Source of the DNA: Jannaschia sp. GRR-S6-38
GTDB lineage: Bacteria; Pseudomonadota; Alphaproteobacteria; Rhodobacterales; Rhodobacteraceae
Direction: 5' to 3'
Length of the DNA stretch: 64,000 nucleotides
Assembly: GCF_029853695.1 (NCBI RefSeq)
Contig: NZ_CP122537.1
Span: 3,245,501-3,309,500 of the forward strand
Below are positions 26,262 to 36,874 of this stretch, piece by piece; positions within the stretch are counted from its first letter, which is position 1, and the number at the start of each line of letters is the position of its first letter. The notes beneath the pieces are model-generated. The model was given only the letters and a program-made list of their open reading frames with translations, was not told the origin of the DNA and searched no databases. Both the position numbers and the translations under genes were made by a program.

Positions 26262-26407
26262 GCGGGCTCAGGGGTTCGCCGCCATTGCGCAGGGCCGATT
26301 CTGTGGATCGAGTTGCCCTGCCTGTCAACGGCGACGATGACCGCCATGCCCTCGACATCGAGTTCGTAGATCGCCTCAATGCCCAAGTCTTCGAAGGCCA
26401 CGGGTTT
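26258..26407 (-). pseudogene. C-terminal fragment of a class I fumarase/tartrate dehydratase
   Basis: The last 49 codons of a minus-strand frame read KPVAFEDLGIEAIYELDVEG, then AVIVAVDRQGNSIHRIGPAQW. This is the C-terminal strand-and-loop pattern of iron-sulfur class I fumarases and related hydratases. The stop overlaps the acyl-CoA synthetase start (ATGA), as in an operon. Upstream of about 26408 the similarity ends abruptly and the DNA instead matches an aldehyde dehydrogenase on the other strand. It is therefore a remnant left by a rearrangement. Confidence 0.6.
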
Positions 26408-26413
26408 CGCGGC

Positions 26414-27431
26414 CTCGCCGCCATGATGCGCGAGGAGCGCGAGGGGCTGGCCGAGATAGAGCATGCCGACACCGGCAAACCCATGCCGATGGCCTATGCC
26501 GAGGTCGGCGGCTCGATCGCCTATTTCGAGTTGTACGGCAGCTTCGTGTAGCTGCCGACGGGCGACGTTTTCGACGTGGCGCCCGACCAGCACGTCTTCA
26601 CCAAGCGCGAGCCTTACGGGATCGTCGGCGTCATCACGCGCTGGAATCTGCCCCTCAACCAGGCCGCGCGCGCCATCGCGCCGGCGTTGGTCGCGGGCAG
26701 TGTTATCGTCGCGAACCCTCGGAAATCCCCTCCAGACTACGGTCGCAATGGCGCGGATGGCGAGTGAGGTCGGCTTCCCCGACGGCGTCATCAACATCGT
26801 GCTCGGCACCGGCAAGGAGATGGGCGAGGCCATCGTCAGCCACCCGGACGTCCGCAAGGTCGCCTTTACGGGGTCGGTCGTGGTCTGGCGCGCCATCGGC
26901 CATATCGCGGCCGACCGGATCATCCCGCTGACGCTGGAACTCGGCGGCAAGTCGGCCAACATCGTCTTCGACGATGCCGATCTCGACACGGCCGCGACCG
27001 AGGCCGTGAAGGGCTTCACGTTGAACGCCGGCCAGGGCTGTTCCGCCGGCACCCGTGTCCTGCTGCAGCGGTCCGTCTACGACGCCTTCCTCGACAAGTT
27101 GAAGAAATCCGTGGAAGCCATTGTTCCGGATGAAAATCTCGATCCCATCATCACGCCTGCGCAATTCCAGCGCGTACAGAAATCCTTCAAGGTCGCCGAA
27201 GAAGACGGCGCGCGTTGTCTCCATGGCGGCGCCGTGGCCGAGGGCGACGGGTTCTACATCCAGCCCACGGTCTATGCCGATGTCTCCAACGACATGCGCA
27301 TCGCGCAGGAGGAGCTCTTCGGCCCCGTCGGCGTCGTCATTCCGGTCGACACCGAAGAGGATGCGATCCGCATCGCCAACGACAGCGACAGCGACAGCGA
27401 CAGCGACTACGGCCTGATCGGCACGGCCTGA
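26414..27431 (+). pseudogene. Broken aldehyde dehydrogenase
   Basis: Pieces of an NAD(P)-dependent aldehyde dehydrogenase (betaine-aldehyde type) in two frames. The match starts in the middle of the N-terminal region (LAEIEHADTGKP). An in-frame TAG follows at 26549-26551 after YFELYGSFV, then the frame shifts near 26715-26730 just where the KPSE motif is expected. From there the frame to 27431 carries intact FTGSVVVWRAIG, LELGGKSAN and the catalytic Cys in NAGQGCSAGT. The protein ends at NDSDSDSDSDYGLIGTA, about 60 residues short of a normal C-terminus. About 80 N-terminal residues are also missing. Not expected to be functional. Confidence 0.8.
27381..27407 (+). repeat. GACAGC hexanucleotide tandem repeat
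   Basis: Four perfect tandem copies of GACAGC plus GAC, inside the aldehyde dehydrogenase remnant. Homologous dehydrogenases have one Asp-Ser-Asp at this place, so the repeat has expanded by about three units, adding Asp-Ser pairs without changing frame. Confidence 0.9.
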
Positions 27432-27485
27432 AGCCAGAACATTCCGCTTGCGTTGCCCCTCTGGGGGTAGTGATGCGCCGATGTT

Positions 27486-27514
27486 TTGACTATGTCCTCA
27501 CCGCGGGCCGCATA
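27486..27514 (+). promoter_or_regulatory. Candidate sigma-70-type promoter of dusA
   Basis: TTGACT at 27486-27491 is followed after 17 bases by CGCATA (or CATATC two bases on), 33 bases before the dusA ATG. The -35 is good and the -10 weak. This is the only promoter-like pair in the 115-base gap between the dehydrogenase remnant and dusA. Confidence 0.3.
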
Positions 27515-27546
27515 TCCAACGAAACGGCCCAAATGAAGTGAGCCGA

Positions 27547-28545
<999 letters not shown>

Positions 28546-28554
28546 GGAGATCCC

Positions 28555-29373
28555 ATGCCCGACATCGCCACCCTTGCGCCGCTGGTGGCGTTTCTTCTGG
28601 CCGTGGGGGCCTTCGCGGGCGTGCTGGCGGGGCTTCTGGGCGTGGGCGGCGGCATCGTTCTGGTGCCGGCCTTCTATTATGTTTTCGGCGCCTTGGGCTA
28701 TGACGGGCCCAACATCATGCAGGTCTGCGTCGCCACCTCGCTCGCGACGATCGTGGTGACCTCGATCCGGTCGGTCCGGGCGCATGCCGAGAAGGGCGCG
28801 GTGGATTTCGCGATCCTCAGGGGCTGGGGGCCGGGCATCGGGCTGGGCGCGCTGCTGGGCGCCCTGGTCGCGACGGGGTTGCGCTCCGAGACGCTGACGG
28901 CGGTCTTCGCGGTGCTCGCGCTGATCGTCGCGATCTACATGGCCGTCTCGCGCCCGCATTGGCGCATCGCCCCCGGAATGCCCAAGGGCGCGAAGCAATA
29001 CATCTATTCGCCCGGCGTGGGCTTCCTGTCGGTCCTCATGGGCATCGGCGGCGGCAGCTTCGGCGTGCCGCTGATGACGCTGCACGGGGTGCCGATCCAC
29101 CGCGCCGTGGCGACGGCGGCCGGGTTCGGTCTGCTGATCGCGGTGCCCTCGGTGCTGCTGTTCCTCGTCCTTCCGGCCGAGGGCGCGCGCCCGCCGCTGA
29201 CGCTGGGCCTCGTGAACGGGCCGGCCTTCGTGGTGATCGTAGCGATGACGCTGCTGACGGCGCCGCTGGGCGCGAAGCTGGCCCACGCGATGAACCCCGC
29301 GCCGCTCAAGCGCGCCTTCGCGATCTTCCTGTTCCTCGTCGCGCTGAACATGCTGCGCAAGGCGCTCGGCTGA
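28555..29373 (+). CDS. TauE/SafE family membrane exporter
   Basis: A 272-residue polytopic membrane protein with two homologous halves: GVLAGLLGVGGGIVLVPAFYY at about 21-41 (the first family repeat) and VGFLSVLMGIGGGSFGVPLM at about 155-174 (the second). Around eight membrane helices are present. The family moves sulfite, sulfoacetate or other anions out of the cell; the substrate here is unknown. It starts 9 bases after dusA with its own ribosome site and ends before convergent genes. Confidence 0.88.
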   Translation: MPDIATLAPLVAFLLAVGAFAGVLAGLLGVGGGIVLVPAFYYVFGALGYDGPNIMQVCVATSLATIVVTSIRSVRAHAEKGAVDFAILRGWGPGIGLGALLGALVATGLRSETLTAVFAVLALIVAIYMAVSRPHWRIAPGMPKGAKQYIYSPGVGFLSVLMGIGGGSFGVPLMTLHGVPIHRAVATAAGFGLLIAVPSVLLFLVLPAEGARPPLTLGLVNGPAFVVIVAMTLLTAPLGAKLAHAMNPAPLKRAFAIFLFLVALNMLRKALG

Positions 29374-29433
29374 GTGCGATCCCCACGTTGGGGATGTGCC
29401 GAACGGCGCCTTACCCCGAATTGTGCAAGACGG

Positions 29434-29682
29434 TCAGCCCCGGTTCAGCCGTCCCGCGCGCCCGCCGCGGCGCGCCGAAGGGGCCGCCGCGCGGGTGGGC
29501 AGCTCGGCCATGACCGCGGCGCGGCCCTCGGGCGTCATCCGCGACCAGGCCGCGATCTCGTCGATCGAGCGCAGACAACCGGTGCAGAGCCGCGTCTCGG
29601 GATGCACCACGCAGACCCGCACGCAGGGGCTCTCGATCTCGGCGCGGGCCCAGATGCGGTCGGAGGTCGGGTCTTCGGTCAT
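29434..29682 (-). CDS. DUF1289 family protein
   Basis: An 82-residue protein with the DUF1289 cysteine pattern [20 protein letters not shown] (four Cys, a probable metal site) followed by [20 protein letters not shown]. The last 20 residues are Arg/Gly-rich. Function is unknown; the family is widespread in proteobacteria as small Fe-S or zinc proteins. Its ATG overlaps the stop of ruvX, so it is the last gene of the ccmI-ruvX-DUF1289 unit. Confidence 0.88.
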   Translation of the reverse strand: MTEDPTSDRIWARAEIESPCVRVCVVHPETRLCTGCLRSIDEIAAWSRMTPEGRAAVMAELPTRAAAPSARRGGRAGRLNRG

Positions 29683-30155
29683 GCGGTGCTTTCGATATGG
29701 CGCAGGCGGTCGAGCGCTCCCTGCAGGATATAGCCGGCCGCGACGTGGTCGATGACCTCCGCGCGACGTTTCCGTGTCGTATCCGCCTCGAGCAGCGCGC
29801 GCTCGGCCGCCACGGTGCTGAGCCGTTCGTCCCAGAAGGCCATCGGCGTGTCGATGCGCCGCGCGAGACTGCGCGCGAAGGCCTGGGTCGATTGCAGGCG
29901 CGGGCCGTGGCTCCCGTCCATGTTGAGCGGCAGGCCGATCACGATACCCGCCACCGCCCGCTCGGCCAGCAGCCGCTCCAGCGCCTCGGCATCGGCGGTG
30001 AACTTTGTCCGGCGGATCGTGGTGATCGGTGTGGCGACCGAGCGGTGCGTGTCCGAGGCGGCGACCCCGATCGTCTTCGTGCCGAGGTCGAGGCCGACAA
30101 GCGCCCCCCGCGCCGGCAGGCGGGATGCGAATTCCTCGATCGTGTCGCAGATCAC
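29679..30155 (-). CDS. ruvX: Holliday junction resolvase RuvX / pre-16S rRNA nuclease (YqgF)
   Basis: A 158-residue RNase H-fold nuclease. It shows the strand-1 Asp in [17 protein letters not shown] (about 20-36), the [13 protein letters not shown] motif with its following residues, WDERLST with the second acidic residue, and [10 protein letters not shown] near the end. The family processes the 5' end of pre-16S rRNA and was proposed as a Holliday-junction resolvase. The start is GTG 30155, whose last bases overlap the ccmI stop (GTGA). The frame extends upstream only as a shadow within ccmI. Confidence 0.9.
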   Translation of the reverse strand: MICDTIEEFASRLPARGALVGLDLGTKTIGVAASDTHRSVATPITTIRRTKFTADAEALERLLAERAVAGIVIGLPLNMDGSHGPRLQSTQAFARSLARRIDTPMAFWDERLSTVAAERALLEADTTRKRRAEVIDHVAAGYILQGALDRLRHIESTA

Positions 30156-31348
30156 GGGGTCAGGCCCGCCTGGTCGGCGGCCTGCGCGAGACGGTCCAGC
30201 GCGCTCTGGTCCTCGGCGAAGACCAGCTTCGCCTCGCCATAGACCGCGGCGGCGGCATCCGTCCGGCCCAGAACGCCGTAGGCCGTGATCAGTCGGGCCC
30301 AGTCGGTGACCGGCCCGCCCTGATCGGCAAGCCGCAGGGCCAGCCCCTCGACCATGCCCTCGATCATCGCCATCCGGTCCTCCAGCGTCATCTCGCCCGA
30401 GGCGTCGATATCGGCCTGCGAGGGCCCGCGCGGGCGGGGCAGCTGGTCCAGCGGCGTCGGGTCGCCGGCGAGCTGCGAGATCTCCTCGATCTGGCCGTAG
30501 ATCGGCTCCAGCCACGGATCGCCCGGGCGGGAGTCGGCGATTAGCCGGCGCCAGATCGTGAAGGCGAGGTCGGGGCGGCCGCCCTGCGCGTACATCGACC
30601 CGGCATAGAACCGCGCCATCCCGTTCCCGGCATCGGCCCGCAACGCCCGGCTCAGCGCGCGCTCTGCTTCGGGCGAGACATAGCCGCCCGCCGCACGGAT
30701 CATCAGCTCCGCCAGCACGGCGTGATCCTCGGAGGTGGCATCGTCGCCGAGGATTTCGATCACCCGCACCTGCGCGCGCCAGGCGGCCTCCAGATCGCCC
30801 AGCCCGGCCTCGGTCTGCACCGCCAGCCGCCAGCCGCGCAGGTCGTCGGGCCGCTCGGCCAGGACCGCGCGAAGCTGCTCGGCCATGCGTGTCAGGTCGG
30901 GGCGGCTGTCGTCGATCCGGTCGGGCACCTCGGCCTCCGCCACCTCCTGCCCGGGACGGGCGGCGCGGTTCTCCTCGACCACGGCGATGCGCGTGGCCAG
31001 CGGCAGGTCGGGATAGCCCGGCGCCCCGATCGACAGATAGGTCGCCACGGCTATGCCGATCACCGGGACCGCGATCAGCGCGAAGCCCAGAACGCTGTTG
31101 CCGGGCCCCTTCGCCGCGACGCCGCCCGACCGGTCGGCGGCCAGCAGGCGCCGCGCCACCTCGGTCCGCGCGGCCTCGGCCTCCTCCGGCGCGAGCGTGC
31201 CGCGCGCGGCGTCGCGCTCGAGCTCGCGCAGCTGGTCGCGGTAGACGGCCACGTCGGGCGCCTCGCGATCGGCGGGCACGGCGCGGAGCGCGGCGGCGAT
31301 GACGAGCACGCAGGCGACGAGGAGGAGGGCGGCAGCGGTCCAGAACAT
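30152..31348 (-). CDS. ccmI: c-type cytochrome biogenesis protein CcmI
   Basis: A 398-residue membrane protein that holds apocytochrome c for haem ligation by CcmF/CcmH. It has an N-terminal transmembrane helix ([20 protein letters not shown]), a cytoplasmic leucine-zipper-like loop ([21 protein letters not shown]), a second helix around residue 95-115, and then a periplasmic TPR-like domain ([20 protein letters not shown] and repeats). Other ccm genes are not adjacent. It is first in a unit with ruvX and DUF1289, and divergent from soxB across 171 bases. Confidence 0.9.
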   Translation of the reverse strand: MFWTAAALLLVACVLVIAAALRAVPADREAPDVAVYRDQLRELERDAARGTLAPEEAEAARTEVARRLLAADRSGGVAAKGPGNSVLGFALIAVPVIGIAVATYLSIGAPGYPDLPLATRIAVVEENRAARPGQEVAEAEVPDRIDDSRPDLTRMAEQLRAVLAERPDDLRGWRLAVQTEAGLGDLEAAWRAQVRVIEILGDDATSEDHAVLAELMIRAAGGYVSPEAERALSRALRADAGNGMARFYAGSMYAQGGRPDLAFTIWRRLIADSRPGDPWLEPIYGQIEEISQLAGDPTPLDQLPRPRGPSQADIDASGEMTLEDRMAMIEGMVEGLALRLADQGGPVTDWARLITAYGVLGRTDAAAAVYGEAKLVFAEDQSALDRLAQAADQAGLTP

Positions 31349-31519
31349 GGGCCAGACCTACCCCCGCCGCGGGTGAGACAAAAGGCCCTGCGGCACCTCT
31401 TGCGGCGGCAGGTCGCGCGCGGCAGATCGGACATGTCGCAAAGCCGCGATCAGGTGCCGCAGGCCCGCGCCCGCAGACGGCCCCCGCTTGGCATGCCCGA
31501 AGGCGACGAGGGGACGAAG

Positions 31520-32764
31520 ATGAGACGCCATTCCGCTTTCGCCATCGCCCGGGAAGCCCTGCGCAACCACGAGGGCTGGGGCCGCACCTGGGCCAAGCGC
31601 CCGCCGCGCGACCGCTACGACGTCGTCATCGTCGGCGCGGGCGGGCACGGGCTGGCGACGGCCTATTACCTGGGCAAGAATTTCGGCATCACGAATGTCG
31701 CGATCCTCGAAAAGGGCTGGCTGGGCGGCGGCAATACCGGCCGGAACACGACGATCATCCGCTCCAACTACCTCCAGGATCCCTCCGCCGCGCTCTACGA
31801 GAAGGCGCGCTCGCTCTACGAGACGCTCAGCCAGGACCTGAACTACAACATCATGTTCAGCCCGCGCGGCGTGATGATGCTGGCCCAGACGCATCACGAG
31901 GTCCGCGGCTACAAGCGCACGGCCCATGCCAATGGCCTGCAGGGCGTGAAGACCCGCTGGATCGAGCCGGCCGAGGTCAAGGAACTCTGCCCGATCATGA
32001 TTATCGACGGCCCGCGCTACCCGGTGCTGGGGGCGCTCTGGCAATCCCGCGGCGGCACGGCGCGCCACGACGCGGTGGCTTGGGGCTACGCGCGGGCCTG
32101 CACCGATATGGGCATGGACATCATCCAGAAATGCGAGGTCACGGGGATCGACCGCGACGGCGATCGCGTCAGCGGCGTCCAGACCACGCAAGGCCCGATC
32201 GCCTGCGACAAGCTGGGCGTCGTCGTGGCCGGCCATTCCGGGGTCCTCGCGCAGATGGCGGGCTTCCGGCTGCCGCTCGAATCGGTGGCGCTGCAGGCGC
32301 TGGTCTCCGAGCCGATCAAGCCCTGTATGGACGTCGTCGTGATGGCCAACACCGTCCACGGCTACCTGTCGCAATCCGACAAGGGCGAGATGGTGATCGG
32401 CGGCGGCACGGACGGGTTCAACAACTACACGCAGCGCGGCAGCTTCCACCATATCGAGGAGACGCTGCGCGCGCTGGTCGAAACCTTCCCGATGCTCTCG
32501 CGGCTCAAGATGCTGCGGCAATGGGGCGGGATCGTCGATGTGACCGGCGACCGCTCGCCCATCCTGTCGCGCACGCCGGTCCGGGGCCTCTTCGTCAATT
32601 GCGGCTGGGGCACCGGCGGCTTCAAGGCGATCCCGGGCTCGGGCTGGGCCATGGCGGAACTTATCGCGAAGGGCCATTCACCGTTGACGGAGGCCTTCGG
32701 GATGGAGCGTTTCCGGGAGGGCCGCTTCATCGACGAATCAGTCGCGGCGGGAGTGGCGCACTGA
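31520..32764 (+). CDS. soxB: Sarcosine oxidase beta subunit
   Basis: A 414-residue flavoprotein subunit of heterotetrameric sarcosine oxidase, which with SoxA/D/G converts sarcosine to glycine, H2O2 and methylene-tetrahydrofolate. The FAD-binding fold starts at [20 protein letters not shown] (about 35-54); [17 protein letters not shown] is the covalent-FMN/FAD region typical of the beta subunit. The C-terminal [13 protein letters not shown] and [16 protein letters not shown] are also present. I chose ATG 31520 (MRRHSAF), which has a GGGACGA purine run before it; the open frame upstream is a shadow of ccmI. It is first gene of the sox operon. Confidence 0.93.
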   Translation: MRRHSAFAIAREALRNHEGWGRTWAKRPPRDRYDVVIVGAGGHGLATAYYLGKNFGITNVAILEKGWLGGGNTGRNTTIIRSNYLQDPSAALYEKARSLYETLSQDLNYNIMFSPRGVMMLAQTHHEVRGYKRTAHANGLQGVKTRWIEPAEVKELCPIMIIDGPRYPVLGALWQSRGGTARHDAVAWGYARACTDMGMDIIQKCEVTGIDRDGDRVSGVQTTQGPIACDKLGVVVAGHSGVLAQMAGFRLPLESVALQALVSEPIKPCMDVVVMANTVHGYLSQSDKGEMVIGGGTDGFNNYTQRGSFHHIEETLRALVETFPMLSRLKMLRQWGGIVDVTGDRSPILSRTPVRGLFVNCGWGTGGFKAIPGSGWAMAELIAKGHSPLTEAFGMERFREGRFIDESVAAGVAH

Positions 32765-32869
32765 CATGAACACAGAATTTCCTGCAATGCTGCATATTCA
32801 GGCACCCCAGATAGGCGGATTTGTGCTATCTTCCCCGGTGGGGACCATAACTGAAGTTGGCCATCTGCC

Positions 32870-33046
32870 ATGGCGCTTTTCATTCGCAGCCGCACACGCG
32901 GCATCAATTTCCTTCTCGGCGGCACGCTCGTCGCGGTCGCATTCACGGCCTTTCTCGCCTTCGGGGGATCGCTCGATCTCGGCATCGGCGCGCCCAAGGT
33001 GCGCATCGACGAGCCGACGGCCTTCGCGGGGACCAGCCCGGACTGA
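32870..33046 (+). CDS. Small single-pass membrane protein within the sox operon
   Basis: A 58-residue frame between soxB and soxD. It starts with ATG 32870 and ends with TGA 33044-33046. The protein reads MALFIRSRTRGINF, then a hydrophobic helix (LLGGTLVAVAFTAFLAF, residues about 15-31), then GGSLDLGIGAPKVRIDEP, i.e. positive N-terminus inside and a short outer tail. Its GC-rich third codon positions match real genes here. It lies 105 bases after soxB and 24 bases before soxD on the same strand. I know no family; a role in sarcosine oxidase is only suggested by position. Confidence 0.5.
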   Translation: MALFIRSRTRGINFLLGGTLVAVAFTAFLAFGGSLDLGIGAPKVRIDEPTAFAGTSPD

Positions 33047-33070
33047 CGGCGCCGGGCAGGGGGGCATCGC

Positions 33071-33376
33071 ATGCTCCTGCTGACCTGCCCGAATTGCGGC
33101 CTCAGCGTCGAGGAGACGGAGCTCGCCCCCGGGGGCGAGGCCCATCTCGTGCGGCGCGGGCCCGAAGCCTCGGACGCCGATTTCGAGGAATACCTCTTCC
33201 TGCGCGAGAACGTGAAAGGCGTCCATTTCGAGCGCTGGCGCCACGCCTATGGCTGCGGCAAGTGGTTCCTCGCCGCCCGCGACACCGCCACGCTGGAAGT
33301 CTTCGGCACCTATCCCGCCCAGTCCAAATCCCCGCCGCCCGAGATCATGGCCCGGATCGAGGCGCGCCGGAAATGA
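33071..33376 (+). CDS. soxD: Sarcosine oxidase delta subunit
   Basis: A 101-residue zinc-binding subunit of heterotetrameric sarcosine oxidase. Metal ligands are visible as C6-x-x-C9 (TCPNCG) and H58 plus C62 in RHAYGCGKWF. The family signature WRHAYGCGKWFLAARDTAT and VFGTYP are present. The length matches the family (about 95-105). Its stop overlaps the soxA start (ATGA). Confidence 0.92.
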   Translation: MLLLTCPNCGLSVEETELAPGGEAHLVRRGPEASDADFEEYLFLRENVKGVHFERWRHAYGCGKWFLAARDTATLEVFGTYPAQSKSPPPEIMARIEARRK

Positions 33377-36333
33377 CCCAGCGCCTCAAGACCGGTGGCC
33401 GCCTGATCGACCGCAAGCGCCCGCTTGGCATCCGCTTCGACGGACGCTGGATGAAGGCCTATGCGGGAGACACGCTTGCCTCCGCGCTGCTTGCCAATGG
33501 CCAGCTCGTCATGGGGCGCAGCTTCAAATATCACCGGCCCCGCTCCGTCGTGGCCAGCGGCCCGGAGGAGCCGAACGCCCTGCTGGGCATCGGGGAGGGC
33601 GCCCGGTTCACGCCCAATATCCGCGCCACCGAGCAGCCCGTCCGCGAGGGGCTGCAGGCGCACAGCCAGAACGCCTGGCCCGCGCTCGGCTTCGATATCG
33701 GTCGGGTCAACGACTGGGGCGCGCGTTTCCTGCCCGCGGGGTTCTACTACAAGACCTTCATCCATCCCCGCCCGCTCTGGAAGCATGTGTTCGAGCCGTT
33801 CATCCGCCGGGCCGCCGGCCTCGGCGCCGCGCCGACCGAGGCCGATGCCGACCGCTACGAACACCGCTACGCCTTCTGCGACACGCTGATCGTCGGCGGC
33901 GGGATCGCCGGACTGACCGCAGCCCTGGGCGCGGCGCAGGCCGGGGGCCGCGTGATGCTGGTCGAACGCGCGGGCCATTGGGGCGGGCGCGCCCCGGTCG
34001 ATGGCGCCGTGATCGACGGCCGCCCCGCGGCCGATTGGGTGAAGGACGCCGTCGAAACGCTTGAAAAGTCCGGCAACGTCACGCTCCACCTGCGCTGCGA
34101 AGGCTCCGGCGTCTACGATCACGGCTATGTCCTGCTGAACGAGGCGCTCGACGGCGACGGCCCGCGCGAGCGGGTCTGGCGCGTCCGCGCGGGTCAGGTC
34201 ATCGCCGCGACCGGCGCGATCGAGCGCCCGCTGAGCTTCGCGGGCAACGACACGCCCGGCGTGATCCTGGCCGGTGCGCTGCGCGACTACGTGGTCAATT
34301 TCGGCGTCTCGCTGGGCGACCGCACGATCATCGTCACCAACAATGACGACGCCTACCGCACCGCGAAGGTGCTGCTGGAAGCGGGGCTGCAGGTTCCCGC
34401 AATCCTCGACGCGCGCGACGCACCAGACAGCCCGATCATTCGCGAAATCAAGGCGATGGGCGTCAACGTTCACGCGGGCCGCGGCATCGCCAAGGTGCTG
34501 GGCCGGGACCGCGTGACCGGCGTCGCGGTCTGCCTGCAGGCGGGCGAAGGCGCGGTGCTGCAGGAAATCGGCTGCGACGCCATCGCCATGTCCGGCGGCT
34601 GGTCGCCCGCGGTCCATCTCTACTCGCATTGCGGCGGCAAACTCTGGTGGGACGAGGCGCGCGTCATGTTCCGCCCCGATCCCGACCGCCCGCCCACGGA
34701 CCAGGACGGCAAGGGCTTCGTGACCTGCATCGGCGCGGCGAGCGGCATGCTGACCACCGCCGAGGTGCTGACCGATGCCGCCGAGGCCTTCGAGATCGAC
34801 GCCCCCGACGCCGAGGCGGTCGCGGAGGCCCCGATCGAGGCCGTCTGGATGATGCCGCAGGGCGCGGGCCCGAAGCTGCGCGCGAAGATGTGGCTCGACT
34901 TCCAGAACGACGTGAAGGTCTCGGACCTGCGGCTGGCCGCGCAGGAGGGCTTCGAAAGCGTCGAGCACGCCAAGCGCTACACCACGCTCGGGATGGCGAC
35001 GGACCAGGGAAAGCTCAGCAACATCAACGGGCTCGCCATCCTGGCCGACCGGCTGGACGAGGCGATCCCGCAGGTCGGCACCACCACTTTCCGGCCGCCC
35101 TACACCCCCGTGACCATCGGCGCGCTCGCGGGCGAGGCGCGGGGCGCGCTGTTCCAGCCGCTGCGCCGCACGCCGATGCATGACTGGCACGACGCCCATG
35201 GCGCGCATTGGGAGCCGGTGGGCCAGTGGCGGCGGCCCTATTGCTACCTGCGAAAGGGCGAGACGCCTGCGGCCGCCGTCGCCCGCGAGGTCCGCGCCAC
35301 GCGCGACGGGCTGGGCCTGCTCGACGCCTCGACGCTGGGCAAGATCCTCGTGCGCGGTCCCGATGCGGGGCGCTTCCTCGATATGCTCTACACGAACATG
35401 ATGAGCACGCTGAAGCCGGGCCGCTGCCGCTACGGCCTGATGTGCGACGAGAATGGCTTCCTGATCGACGACGGGGTCGTCGCGCGCATCGACGACCAGA
35501 CCTTCCTTTGCCACACCACGACCGGCGGGGCCGACCGCATCCACGGCTGGATGGAGGATTGGCTGCAATGCGAGTGGTGGGACTGGAAGGTCCACACGCT
35601 CAACCTGACCGAGCAATTCGCGCAGATCGCCGTGGTCGGCCCCAAGGCCCGCGCGGTGCTAGAGACGCTGGGCGGCATGGATGTCTCGGCCGAGGCGCTG
35701 CCCTTCATGGCCTGGGCCGACGGCACGCTCGGCGGCTTCGATATCCGCGCCTTCCGCATCAGCTTCTCGGGCGAGCTCAGCTACGAATTGTCCGTGCCGT
35801 CGACGCAGGGCCTGGCCCTCTGGGAGGCGCTGCACGCCGCCGGCGCCGAATTCGGCGCGACGCCCTACGGCACCGAGGCGCTGCACGTGATGCGCGCCGA
35901 GAAGGGTTTCATCATGATCGGGGACGAGACCGACGGCACCGTCATCCCGCAGGATCTCGGCCTCGACTGGGCGATCTCGAAGAAGAAGGACGACTATCTC
36001 GGCAAGCGCGGACAGGCGCGGTCCGAGTTCCAGAAGCCCGACCGCTGGAAGCTCGTCGGCCTCGAGACGCTGGACGGCTCGGTGCTCGAGGACGGCGCCT
36101 ATGCCCTGGCCGAGGGCACCAACGCCAACGGCCAGCGCAACACGCAGGGGCGCGTCACGTCGACCTACCATTCGCCCACGCTGGGCCGCGGCATCGCCAT
36201 GGGCCTCGTCGAACGCGGCCCGCAGCGGATGGGCGAGGTGATCGCCTTCACTCGCATCGGCAAGGACCCGGTCGAGGCGCGGATCGTCAGCCCGGTTTTC
36301 TACGATCCCGAGGGGGAGAAGCAGAATGCCTGA
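33373..36333 (+). CDS. soxA: Sarcosine oxidase alpha subunit
   Basis: A 986-residue, full-length alpha subunit. The N-terminal 2Fe-2S ferredoxin-like region (PLGIRFDGRWMKAYAGDTLASAL) is followed by a FAD/NAD-binding fold (CDTLIVGGGIAGLTAALGAA at about 168-188). The C-terminal half is a folate-binding GcvT-like domain (GLGLLDASTLGKILVRGPDAG, and GELSYELSVP further on) that captures the formaldehyde unit on tetrahydrofolate. It is start-coupled to soxD and overlaps soxG by 8 bp. The full set of four subunits indicates a working enzyme for sarcosine, the end step of glycine-betaine or creatinine breakdown. Confidence 0.94.
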   Translation: MTQRLKTGGRLIDRKRPLGIRFDGRWMKAYAGDTLASALLANGQLVMGRSFKYHRPRSVVASGPEEPNALLGIGEGARFTPNIRATEQPVREGLQAHSQNAWPALGFDIGRVNDWGARFLPAGFYYKTFIHPRPLWKHVFEPFIRRAAGLGAAPTEADADRYEHRYAFCDTLIVGGGIAGLTAALGAAQAGGRVMLVERAGHWGGRAPVDGAVIDGRPAADWVKDAVETLEKSGNVTLHLRCEGSGVYDHGYVLLNEALDGDGPRERVWRVRAGQVIAATGAIERPLSFAGNDTPGVILAGALRDYVVNFGVSLGDRTIIVTNNDDAYRTAKVLLEAGLQVPAILDARDAPDSPIIREIKAMGVNVHAGRGIAKVLGRDRVTGVAVCLQAGEGAVLQEIGCDAIAMSGGWSPAVHLYSHCGGKLWWDEARVMFRPDPDRPPTDQDGKGFVTCIGAASGMLTTAEVLTDAAEAFEIDAPDAEAVAEAPIEAVWMMPQGAGPKLRAKMWLDFQNDVKVSDLRLAAQEGFESVEHAKRYTTLGMATDQGKLSNINGLAILADRLDEAIPQVGTTTFRPPYTPVTIGALAGEARGALFQPLRRTPMHDWHDAHGAHWEPVGQWRRPYCYLRKGETPAAAVAREVRATRDGLGLLDASTLGKILVRGPDAGRFLDMLYTNMMSTLKPGRCRYGLMCDENGFLIDDGVVARIDDQTFLCHTTTGGADRIHGWMEDWLQCEWWDWKVHTLNLTEQFAQIAVVGPKARAVLETLGGMDVSAEALPFMAWADGTLGGFDIRAFRISFSGELSYELSVPSTQGLALWEALHAAGAEFGATPYGTEALHVMRAEKGFIMIGDETDGTVIPQDLGLDWAISKKKDDYLGKRGQARSEFQKPDRWKLVGLETLDGSVLEDGAYALAEGTNANGQRNTQGRVTSTYHSPTLGRGIAMGLVERGPQRMGEVIAFTRIGKDPVEARIVSPVFYDPEGEKQNA

Positions 36334-36820
36334 CGTCACCATCACCGCGCTGCCGCCCGTCGGGATGGTCGCGCTGCGCGGCGATCCGGAGCTGCTGGGC
36401 CGCGCCGTCGCCGAGATCGCGGGCCCCGGCACGCCGGCGGCGCGGATGCGGACGGAAGCGCAGGGCAGGGGCCTTCTTTGGATGTCGCCGGACGACCTTC
36501 TGCTGACCTGCGACTACGCCGAAGCCCCGGCGCTGGCCGAGCGGCTGGCGGCCGCGCTCGCGGGCGACTTCGCGACCGTTGCCGTGGTCAGCGACGCCCG
36601 CGCGGTCTTCGCGCTGGAGGGTGCGGTCGAGGATCTGCTCGCCCGCCTGATGCCCGTCGATTTCGCCCGCCTCGCCCCGGCCGAAGTGCGCCGCAGCCGG
36701 ATGGCCCAGATCCCCGCCGCCATCTGGCGCGAGGGCGAGGGCTGGCGGCTCGTGTGCTTCCGCTCCGTGGCCGGCTATGCCGAGGGCCTGCTGCACAACG
36801 CGGCGCCCGTCGGGGCTTGA
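36326..36820 (+). CDS. soxG: Sarcosine oxidase gamma subunit
   Basis: A 164-residue protein with the gamma-subunit layout, a small GcvT-like fold: ALPPVGMVALRGDPELLG near the start, GLLWMSPDDLLLTCDY in the middle (the family core), and RSRMAQIPAAIWREGEGW towards the end. It overlaps soxA by 8 bp and ends the sox operon; sodB follows 54 bases later with its own strong ribosome site. Confidence 0.9.
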   Translation: MPDVTITALPPVGMVALRGDPELLGRAVAEIAGPGTPAARMRTEAQGRGLLWMSPDDLLLTCDYAEAPALAERLAAALAGDFATVAVVSDARAVFALEGAVEDLLARLMPVDFARLAPAEVRRSRMAQIPAAIWREGEGWRLVCFRSVAGYAEGLLHNAAPVGA

Positions 36821-36874
36821 CCCGGGCCGCTCGCGCGCGACATCACCCCTGACGCAATCAAAAGGAGATGTCTC

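Noticed and set aside
29379..29395. Hairpin ATCCCC/GGGGAT after the TauE/SafE gene
   Set aside because: Six-base stem without a T tract; too weak to call a terminator.
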